A program made the position numbers and the translations under genes. From assembly GCF_041468085.1 (NCBI RefSeq), contig NZ_CP121017.1, positions 1,219,501-1,283,500 on the forward strand: DNA of 64,000 nt, read 5' to 3'. Positions 50,807 to 57,547 of this stretch are shown one piece after another (the first letter of the stretch is position 1; each line of letters starts with the position of its first letter). This stretch comes from Tistrella mobilis. GTDB taxonomy: Bacteria > Pseudomonadota > Alphaproteobacteria > Tistrellales > Tistrellaceae. The notes beneath the pieces are model-generated. The model ran no database searches, had not been told where the DNA came from, and saw nothing but the letters and a program-made list of their open reading frames with translations.

Positions 50807-52723
50807 GTGAATCTTCTGTTCGCGCATATCGGGCGCGACGATGGCGTCATCGATGACCGGCGGTCGGCGGCGGCGGTGTCCGCCTCCGGGCTGATCATCC
50901 GTCGGCACCATGACGACGGCCTCGCCCTGCTGCTCCAGGCCGGGGCGGCCGGGCCGTCGTCGCGTCCCCCGCGGCCCCTGCCGTGCCGGCCGGGACCGGA
51001 CGGCAGTGTGAGCCTGTTCGACGGTGCCCTGTACAATGCCGCCGAACTTGCCGCCACGCTCGACCATCCGGCCGGAACGGAGGCAGCTGTCCTTGCCGCA
51101 ACCGCACTTGCCCGGCAGGGAGAGGCGGCCCCCGCTGGCTGGGTGGGTGATTTTGCGGTCATTCGTTGGGATCCCGCGCGCCGGGAGCTGATCGCGGCGA
51201 TCGATCAGATGGGCGGCCGGCCGCTGTTCTATTGCTGCCGCCCGGACGGTATCCTGCTTGCCTCCCGGATCGACACGCTTCTGGCCCATCCCGCCGTTCC
51301 CCGGGGGCTGGATCCGGAGATTCTGGGGCTGACGCTGGTGGCGGCCGCCCATCGCCGCCCCAATCGCACCGTGCACACCGCGATCGACATGCTGCCGCCG
51401 GGGCATGGGCTCACCTGGTCCGACGGTCGTCTGCGGCTCTGGCGGTACTGGCAGCCCGATCCCACCCGCCGGATCCGGTTCCGGCGGAATGACGAGTATG
51501 TCGAGGCGGCCCGCCATCTGCTGGAACAGGCGGTCGCCTGTCGTCTGCCGGCCGGTGACGAACCGTTGCTCTGCCATCTGACGGCCGGGCTCGATTCCAC
51601 CGCGGTGGCGACGACGGCGGCCCGGCTGCGGGATCCCGCGCCCCTGCACACGGTGACCCTGCGCCCGCAGCCCATGGCGGTTTTGCCCAAGGCGCCCGGG
51701 CTGATCCAGGACGAGTGGGATGGCGCCCGGCTGGTGCCGCCGCTTTATCCGAACATGGTACCGCATCATCTGGTGGCGCCGGTGCCGACGGAGCCGGATG
51801 AAGATCCGGGCGGGCGTTTCCATCGCCGCGACTGGCCGATGAGCTGGCTGTTCTCGGACGGGCTCTACCATCCGACCCCCGATCTGGCGCGCGATCTGGG
51901 CGCGCGGGTGGTGCTGACGGGCGAGGGCGGCAATCTGTCGCTCAGCTGGGACGGCCGTCTTGCCATGGCCGATCAGCTTCGTCGCCTGCACCTCCGGGGC
52001 CTGGCCACGAACCTGGCCGGGCGGGCACGCCAGGGCAAATCACCGCTCCGGGAATTTCTGGGATGGGCGCTGCTGCCGGCGCTGCCGCCCGAACTGCGGC
52101 TTGCCGTGAAGCGCCTTCGGGGGCGGCCGGAGCTCTGGCGTGAACGCAGTGCCCTTGCCCCGGCCCTCGGCGAACGGCTCGCAGAGGGGCGTCTTACCCG
52201 CCATGCGCCGCGGCGCAGCGCCTCGCGCGATGCCGATATGCGGATCGGGCTGATCGAGAAGAACACCTTCCTGAATCTCGCGCATTCCGGCCATATGTGG
52301 GCCGATCCGGCCGATCGGCGCCATCCGCTCACCGATGTCCGGCTGGTCGATTTCTGCCTGGGGCTGCCCGCGGAGCAGTATCTGAACCGGGGCCGCGACC
52401 GCTGGCTCGCCCGACGGGTGCTGGCCGGCCGTCTGCCGCAGGCGGTGCTCGACGAGCGCCGGACGGGCCGGGAAAATGCCGACTGGTTCCAGCGGATGAC
52501 CATCCGGCGCGACTGGATGATGGCGGAGATCGAACGCTGCGAGGCGTCGCCGCTTGCCCGCGAGGTGCTCGACCTGCCCAGGATCCGGCGACTGATCGAG
52601 GCCTGGCCCGCAGATGCAACGCAGGCCTCCCGGCCCGAGACCATGCTGCCCCTGCTGCATGCCGTCGGACGCGGGCTGCGTGTCGGGCAGTTCATCTATC
52701 GGGCCGAGGGCGGCAATGGCTGA
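50807..52723 (+). CDS. lasso-peptide-type macrolactam synthetase (asparagine-synthetase family, C protein)
   Basis: A 638-residue AsnB-like protein. The N-terminal Ntn domain (residues 1 to about 200) lacks a nucleophilic Cys at position 2 (Asn2), so it is not a glutaminase. The C-terminal adenylating domain has the ATP-PPi loop LTAGLDST (258-265), a variant of SGGLDS, then VLTGEGGNLSLSWDG (about 370-384) and ERRTGRENADWFQRM near the C-terminus. This pattern is that of lasso cyclases (McjC-like), which adenylate an Asp/Glu side chain of the precursor and form the macrolactam with residue 1. GTG 50807 follows a weak ribosome-binding site. A 50-residue precursor and a sulfotransferase follow on the same strand. 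No B protein or exporter is near. Confidence 0.8.
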   Translation: MNLLFAHIGRDDGVIDDRRSAAAVSASGLIIRRHHDDGLALLLQAGAAGPSSRPPRPLPCRPGPDGSVSLFDGALYNAAELAATLDHPAGTEAAVLAATALARQGEAAPAGWVGDFAVIRWDPARRELIAAIDQMGGRPLFYCCRPDGILLASRIDTLLAHPAVPRGLDPEILGLTLVAAAHRRPNRTVHTAIDMLPPGHGLTWSDGRLRLWRYWQPDPTRRIRFRRNDEYVEAARHLLEQAVACRLPAGDEPLLCHLTAGLDSTAVATTAARLRDPAPLHTVTLRPQPMAVLPKAPGLIQDEWDGARLVPPLYPNMVPHHLVAPVPTEPDEDPGGRFHRRDWPMSWLFSDGLYHPTPDLARDLGARVVLTGEGGNLSLSWDGRLAMADQLRRLHLRGLATNLAGRARQGKSPLREFLGWALLPALPPELRLAVKRLRGRPELWRERSALAPALGERLAEGRLTRHAPRRSASRDADMRIGLIEKNTFLNLAHSGHMWADPADRRHPLTDVRLVDFCLGLPAEQYLNRGRDRWLARRVLAGRLPQAVLDERRTGRENADWFQRMTIRRDWMMAEIERCEASPLAREVLDLPRIRRLIEAWPADATQASRPETMLPLLHAVGRGLRVGQFIYRAEGGNG

Positions 52724-52782
52724 GGCGCATCATGTCCGGACGACGGCGTTTTCGTCTGTTCACGGCGCCTGCCGCCTCGTAT

Positions 52783-52808
52783 ATGTTCGATCGATGAATG
52801 ATCAACAT
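52783..52808. promoter_or_regulatory. AT-rich inverted repeat upstream of the peptide gene
   Basis: ATGTT (52783-52787), GATC (52789-52792), GATC (52800-52803) and AACAT (52804-52808) form an interrupted dyad in the only AT-rich part of the locus. It lies 18 bp before the precursor start, with AAGGA (52810-52814) as ribosome-binding site. It may be a promoter/operator that boosts precursor transcription within the operon. Confidence 0.4.
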
Positions 52809-52825
52809 TAAGGACCTATCAGGCG

Positions 52826-52978
52826 ATGACCGATCGGAACGATGAGCTTTCTGTCAGTGGCAATATGACCTCGGCGGCCTGGTCGACGCCAAGGCTGACG
52901 GTCGTGCCGATCCATGATCAGACCGAGGGGAGCGGCAGCCAGGTTTCGGAAGGCCCCCGCACCCGCGATATGAGTTGA
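52826..52978 (+). CDS. lasso-peptide precursor (50 residues)
   Basis: A small ORF read directly from the sequence; ATG 52826 to TGA 52976-52978. The leader contains W19-S-T-P22-R-L24, matching the (Y/W)-x-x-P-x-L motif recognised by lasso B1 (RRE) proteins. Thr33 then sits two residues before Gly35, as lasso proteases require (Thr at -2). The predicted core is residues 35-50, GSGSQVSEGPRTRDMS, with Gly1 and Glu8 at the right positions for an 8-residue Gly1-Glu8 macrolactam ring and an 8-residue tail ending in Ser. AAGGA at 52810-52814 supports the start. It lies between a macrolactam synthetase and a sulfotransferase that overlaps its stop. Ring size and cleavage site are predictions. Confidence 0.75.
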   Translation: MTDRNDELSVSGNMTSAAWSTPRLTVVPIHDQTEGSGSQVSEGPRTRDMS

Positions 52979-54105
52979 CCGCCGGATGGGAGCTGCCCGA
53001 GCGGGCGCTCATCACCCGCGACGGCCGGCGTCTGCGCCTCAGATCCGCCAGCAGCAGGCCGGCTGACGGCCGCTGGTCGTTCCGTGCCGCGCTTCACCAG
53101 GCGCGGGATGCGGATGCGCCCTTCCGGGATGTGTCGCTGGAGGATCCGTCCCTGGCGGCCGGACCGTCTCTGGCCGCCAGCCTGCCGCTGACGGCCGGGA
53201 TCTTCCATGCCTCGCGCTGCGGGTCGACCCTGGTCGCCAACATGCTGGGCGGGATCGGCGGCGTGCAGATCGCCGACGAGCCGGAAGCATTGCTCGATCT
53301 GATGGGGCCGTTCTGGACGCCGGTTCCGGCCGGCGTCAGGCAGGATGATCTGCGCCTCGTGCTGGCCCTGCTCGGGCGTCCGATGATGCCCGAGGCCCGG
53401 CATTTCCCTGAGGCCCGGCATTTCCCCGAAGCCCGGCATTTCATGGTGAAGTTCTCGTGCATCGGGCTGGATCGCCTCGGCGAGCTGGAGATGGTCGCCC
53501 CTCGGATGCGCAAGGTCTTCGTGATGCGGGATCCGCTGGAGATTCTGGTCTCGAACCTGCGTCGGCGGCCCGGCTGGTCGCTCTCGTTTCACAACCCGAT
53601 GCGTCGGGCCTTCAGCCTGGGCATGCGGCCGACTGCCGCCGCCGATATGGCCATGGAGACGTTCATCGCCGCCGTGCTCGGGCGGGCGCTGTCTCTGGCG
53701 GCGGACAGGATCGCCGCTGCGCCGGCCGAATGGCTGCTGGTCGACCATGCCGAGCTGCCGGGCGCGGTGATCGACCGCATCCTGCCCTGGCTCGGGATCC
53801 GGCCGCAGCCGGAAGAGATCCTGGAGATGGAGCGCGAGGCGCGGCTCTATTCGAAGGGCCGCGGCGACCGCAAGGTCTTCGTTCCCGATGGTGAGCGCAA
53901 GCGTCGTGAGGCCTCCGCCGCCGAGATGGCCCTCTGTGAGCGCTGGATGCGCGAACCTCACGACCGGCTTCGGACACTCTGGCGGATGCAGCCCCGGTCA
54001 GGCACCTCTCCACACCCCCAGGTCGACAACCCCCAGGTCGACAACCCCGAGGCCGACAACCTCAAGGCGCACGCCTTGCAGACGCACCGCCGAGGGTATA
54101 GGTAA
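52975..54105 (+). CDS. sulfotransferase-family protein, putative tailoring enzyme of the peptide
   Basis: A 376-residue protein with the sulfotransferase PAPS-binding loop FHASRCGSTLVANML (residues 77-91), a match to the 5'-phosphosulfate loop, and the 3'-phosphate region VFVMRDPLEILVSNLRRRPGW (about 181-201). TTG 52975 overlaps the precursor stop (TTGA) and is the only start before the conserved part. Two tandem repeats are in frame: PEARHF x3 (53389-53442, residues 139-156) and PQVDN, PQVDN, PEADN (54016-54060, residues 348-362). Downstream coupling with the peptide suggests sulfation of a core residue. Other members act on unknown small molecules, so the link rests on gene order. Confidence 0.72.
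   Translation: MTAGWELPERALITRDGRRLRLRSASSRPADGRWSFRAALHQARDADAPFRDVSLEDPSLAAGPSLAASLPLTAGIFHASRCGSTLVANMLGGIGGVQIADEPEALLDLMGPFWTPVPAGVRQDDLRLVLALLGRPMMPEARHFPEARHFPEARHFMVKFSCIGLDRLGELEMVAPRMRKVFVMRDPLEILVSNLRRRPGWSLSFHNPMRRAFSLGMRPTAAADMAMETFIAAVLGRALSLAADRIAAAPAEWLLVDHAELPGAVIDRILPWLGIRPQPEEILEMEREARLYSKGRGDRKVFVPDGERKRREASAAEMALCERWMREPHDRLRTLWRMQPRSGTSPHPQVDNPQVDNPEADNLKAHALQTHRRGYR
53389..53442. repeat. 18-bp triplication in the sulfotransferase gene (PEARHF x3)
   Basis: CCCGAGGCCCGGCATTTC (53389), CCTGAGGCCCGGCATTTC (53407) and CCCGAAGCCCGGCATTTC (53425). It adds 18 residues in the middle of the protein, between the PAPS loop and the RDP region. Confidence 0.92.
54016..54060. repeat. 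15-bp triplication at the sulfotransferase C-terminus
   Basis: CCCCAGGTCGACAAC at 54016-54030 and 54031-54045, then CCCGAGGCCGACAAC at 54046-54060. The encoded tail is PQVDN-PQVDN-PEADN. Confidence 0.92.
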
Positions 54106-54201
54106 GGCAGGCGTGCCGATGGCTGTCGTCGCGGCCGCGTTTCGGTTATGTTCCAGTGAACCCGGAACCCCGCGTCCAGACCAAGAGAGCCGGCCCCTCC
54201 G

Positions 54202-56595
54202 ATGTCCGATCCGTTCAGCCTGCCGGAAGCCTCGGTGCCGCAGCATCCTGCGCGCGGTGCCGGTGCGTCCCATGCCCATGCCTATCTCGACGGGCTGAAT
54301 GCCGAGCAGCGGGCCGCGGTGGAGGCGCTGGACGGGCCGGTTCTGGTGCTGGCCGGCGCCGGCACCGGCAAGACCCGGGTGCTGACCACAAGGCTGGCGC
54401 ATCTGGTCGATACCGGCCGCGCCCGGCCCTGGCAGATTCTGGCCGTCACCTTCACCAACAAGGCCGCGCGCGAAATGCGCGAGCGGGTGGGGCGGCTGAT
54501 CGGCGCGGAAGAAAGCGGGCTCTGGTTCGGCACCTTCCATTCGCTGTGTGCCCGCATCCTGCGCCGGCATGCCGAGCTGGTCGGGCTCACCTCCACCTTC
54601 ACCATCCTCGACACCGACGATCAGGTGCGGCTGGCGAAGCAGGTGATCCAGGCGGCCGGCGTCGACGAGAAGCGCTGGCCGCCCAAGGTGCTGGTCGGCG
54701 CCATCCAGCGCTGGAAGGACAAGGGCTGGCAGCCGGGCCAGGTGCCGGGGGCCGAGGCGCACGAGCTGGCCCGCGGCCGCGGCGCCGATCTCTACGCCGC
54801 CTATCAGAAACGGCTGAAAGAGCTGAACGCGGCCGATTTCGGCGATCTGCTGATGGAATGCATCCGGCTGTTCCGCGAACATCCCGACGTGCTGGCCGAC
54901 TGGCAGCGCCGCTTCCGCTACATCCTGGTCGACGAGTATCAGGACACCAACGTCGCCCAGTATCTGTGGCTGCGCCTGCTGGCCCAGGCCCATCACAACA
55001 TCTGCTGTGTGGGCGACGACGACCAGTCGATCTATTCCTGGCGCGGTGCCGAGGTCGGCAACATCCTGCGCTTCGAAAAGGATTTCCCCGAGGCGACGGT
55101 GATCCGGCTGGAGCGCAATTACCGTTCCACCGGCCATATCCTGGCCGCCGCCGGCGCCGTGATCGCCAACAATGAAGAGCGGCTGGGCAAGACGCTCTGG
55201 ACCGATGACGGCGAGGGCGAGAAGGTCCGGGTGCAGGGCTGCTGGGATGGCGATGAAGAGGCCCGCTTCGTCTCGGACGTGATCGAACATCTGCGTGCCC
55301 AGGGCATGTCGCTCGCCGACATGGCGGTGCTGGTCCGCGCCGGCCATCAGACCCGCGCTTTCGAAGACCGCTTCGTGACCATCGGCCTGCCCTATCGGGT
55401 GGTGGGGGGCTTGCGCTTCTTCGAGCGCGCGGAGGTGCGCGATGCGCTGGCCTATATGCGCCTGATCATCACGCCCGCCGACGATCTGGCCTTCGAGCGG
55501 GTGGTGAACGTGCCCAAGCGCGGGCTTGGCGACACCTCGGTCCAGGCGGTGGCGGTGGCGGCACGGGCGGCCGGTCTGCCGATGCTGCTGGCGGCGGCCG
55601 ATCCGGTGGTGGTGGGCGGGCTGCGACCCCGGGCGCGTGCGGCGCTGGCCGATTTCACCCGCATGATCGCCGGCTGGCGCGAGGCCCTGTCCCACGAGCC
55701 TCATGGCGAGGTGGTCCGGCAGATGCTGGATGAAAGCGGCCTGACCGGCATGTGGCAGACCGAGAAGACGCCCGAGGCCCAGGGCCGGCTCGACAATCTG
55801 AAAGAACTGGTGCGCACGGTCGAGGAATTCGACAGCCTGCCGGCCTTCCTGGAACATGTCTCGCTGGTGATGGATACCGATACCCGCGCCGGCGAGGACA
55901 TGGTCAGCATCATGACCCTGCACGGTGCCAAGGGCCTGGAATTCGACACCGTTTTCCTGCCGGGCTGGGAGGAGGGCGTCTTTCCCCATGAACGCGCGCT
56001 GGAGGAAAGCGGCCGTGACGGGCTGGAGGAAGAGCGGCGCCTGGCCTATGTCGGCATCACCCGCGCCCGTCGCCGGGCGGTGATCAGCTTCGCGGCCAAC
56101 CGCCGGGTCTACAACCAGTGGCTGTCGGCCGTGCCGTCGCGCTTCGTGGAAGAACTGCCGGCCGAGCATGTCGAACTCTCCGGCCAGACCGGCGTCTATG
56201 GCGGCAACCGCGCTGCCGGCTGGCAGCCGGCCGGGCGGCGTGCCGACCCTTACGCCCAGACCAGCCCCTATGCCCAGACCGAGGTCTACGACCGCGCGAC
56301 CCGGCTGGCCGACGACGTCACCACCCGCACCATCGACGGCACGGCGGTTCGGGTGGAACGGGGCGGCATGTCGGTGACACCCCGGCGCCCGGGACCGTCC
56401 AGCGGTCGTACCCCGGGACAGGCGGCGGCTGCCGCCAAGGCCGCCGGCACCTCGTCCTTCAAGATCGGCATGCGGGTGTCGCATGCCAAATATGGCACCG
56501 GCTTCATCGAACGCATCGAAGGCGACAAGCTGCAGGTGGTGTTCGACGGGGTCGGCCGGAAGAAAGTGATCGATCGCTTTGTCGAGCCCGTCTGA
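54202..56595 (+). CDS. uvrD: ATP-dependent DNA helicase UvrD/PcrA
   Basis: A 797-residue superfamily 1A helicase for DNA repair and recombination. Q-motif LNAEQRAAV, Walker A LAGAGTGKTRV (residues 51-61), Walker B LVDEYQDTN (D244), SWRGAEVGN (motif III), and later motifs LERNYRST, GLPYRVVGGLRFFER, MTLHGAKGLEFDTVFLPGWEEGVFPH and EERRLAYVGITRAR are all present. A Tudor-like C-terminal segment (KIGMRVSHAKYGTGFIERIEGDKLQVVFDGVGRKKV) is typical. The linker before it carries the PYAQTS/PYAQTE 18-bp repeat. ATG 54202; 96 bp separate it from the sulfotransferase. Confidence 0.95.
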   Translation: MSDPFSLPEASVPQHPARGAGASHAHAYLDGLNAEQRAAVEALDGPVLVLAGAGTGKTRVLTTRLAHLVDTGRARPWQILAVTFTNKAAREMRERVGRLIGAEESGLWFGTFHSLCARILRRHAELVGLTSTFTILDTDDQVRLAKQVIQAAGVDEKRWPPKVLVGAIQRWKDKGWQPGQVPGAEAHELARGRGADLYAAYQKRLKELNAADFGDLLMECIRLFREHPDVLADWQRRFRYILVDEYQDTNVAQYLWLRLLAQAHHNICCVGDDDQSIYSWRGAEVGNILRFEKDFPEATVIRLERNYRSTGHILAAAGAVIANNEERLGKTLWTDDGEGEKVRVQGCWDGDEEARFVSDVIEHLRAQGMSLADMAVLVRAGHQTRAFEDRFVTIGLPYRVVGGLRFFERAEVRDALAYMRLIITPADDLAFERVVNVPKRGLGDTSVQAVAVAARAAGLPMLLAAADPVVVGGLRPRARAALADFTRMIAGWREALSHEPHGEVVRQMLDESGLTGMWQTEKTPEAQGRLDNLKELVRTVEEFDSLPAFLEHVSLVMDTDTRAGEDMVSIMTLHGAKGLEFDTVFLPGWEEGVFPHERALEESGRDGLEEERRLAYVGITRARRRAVISFAANRRVYNQWLSAVPSRFVEELPAEHVELSGQTGVYGGNRAAGWQPAGRRADPYAQTSPYAQTEVYDRATRLADDVTTRTIDGTAVRVERGGMSVTPRRPGPSSGRTPGQAAAAAKAAGTSSFKIGMRVSHAKYGTGFIERIEGDKLQVVFDGVGRKKVIDRFVEPV
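56248..56283. repeat. 18-bp tandem duplication in the uvrD linker
   Basis: CCTTACGCCCAGACCAGC (56248-56265) and CCCTATGCCCAGACCGAG (56266-56283) encode PYAQTS and PYAQTE in the variable linker before the C-terminal domain. Confidence 0.75.
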
Positions 56596-57517
56596 TCCCG
56601 CCCGCCTGGTCTGGCGGCTGACCCTGGAGGTTCCGGGTCTGGAGCATGTTTCCGCGGTCGAGACCGCGCTGGAGCCGTTTGTTGAAAGCCTCACCAGTTT
56701 CGAGGTGATCGAGGACGGGTTGTGGTGGCGTGTCACCGGCTATGCCCGGGGCCCCCGGCCGGATATGGCCGAAATCGCGACCCGCATATCCCTGACCGCG
56801 GCCTCGGAAGGCATCGCACTCGATACACCCGTGCTTGACCAGATCGAGGATCGCGACTGGGCGAGCGAGGTGCTGAAGAGCTTCGTGCCGATCCATGCCG
56901 GCCGGTTCGTCGTCCATGGCAGCCATCTGGATGCGGCCGAGGTGGTTCGCCCGGGTGCGATCGGCATCGTGGTCGATGCCGGTCAGGCCTTCGGTTCGGG
57001 CGAGCACGGCACCACCCGCGGCTGCCTGACCATGATCGACCGGCTGGCCCGACGCGGCAAGCCGGTGGGCCGGGTGCTGGACATGGGCTGCGGCTCTGGC
57101 GTGCTCGCCATCGCCGCGGCGCGCCGCTTCAACCCGCGCCGGCTGCGCCGCCGGGTGCTGGCGGTCGACAATGATCCGCGCTCGGTTGCGGTGACGGCCG
57201 AGAACATCCACATCAACCACGTCCGCGACCGGGTGATCCCGCTGATCTCGGAAGGTTTCCGCCGGCCCGAGGTCATGGCCCACGGCCCCTATGACCTGAT
57301 CCTCGCCAACATCCTGGCCCGGCCGCTCGCGCGGATGGCGCCGGTGGTGGTGCAGCATCTGGCGCCGGGCGGCCGGCTGGTGCTGTCGGGGTTGACCCCT
57401 CGCCAGGACAGCTGGGTGCTGAACGCCTATCGCCGTCGCGGCCTGGTGCTGGACAAGCGCCTGGTGCTCGATGGCTGGACCACGCTGATGATGCGGCGGG
57501 CACCCCGCCGCGCCTGA
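56579..57517 (+). CDS. prmA: ribosomal protein L11 methyltransferase PrmA
   Basis: A 312-residue SAM-dependent methyltransferase that trimethylates ribosomal protein L11. The N-terminal substrate domain leads to IVVDAGQAFGSGEHGTTRGCL (PrmA signature, FGTG-H-x-T-T variant), then SAM motif I VLDMGCGSGVLAIAAA and YDLILANILARPL (N-P-P-type motif variant NILA). The start is TTG 56579, overlapping uvrD by 17 bp; no ATG or GTG is available before the conserved region, so this start is the best choice but not certain. The following aminopeptidase gene is 30 bp away. Confidence 0.9.
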   Translation: MSSPSDPARLVWRLTLEVPGLEHVSAVETALEPFVESLTSFEVIEDGLWWRVTGYARGPRPDMAEIATRISLTAASEGIALDTPVLDQIEDRDWASEVLKSFVPIHAGRFVVHGSHLDAAEVVRPGAIGIVVDAGQAFGSGEHGTTRGCLTMIDRLARRGKPVGRVLDMGCGSGVLAIAAARRFNPRRLRRRVLAVDNDPRSVAVTAENIHINHVRDRVIPLISEGFRRPEVMAHGPYDLILANILARPLARMAPVVVQHLAPGGRLVLSGLTPRQDSWVLNAYRRRGLVLDKRLVLDGWTTLMMRRAPRRA

Positions 57518-57547
57518 CCTGCTTCCCTCCTGATGAGGCCAGAGCCC

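Noticed and set aside
50807-52723. Asparagine synthetase AsnB
   Set aside because: No nucleophilic Cys2, and the ATP-PPi loop and the C-terminal motif match peptide macrolactam synthetases; a fitting precursor lies next to it.
53998-56736. 912-residue minus-strand frame over uvrD
   Set aside because: Antisense to a full set of helicase motifs.
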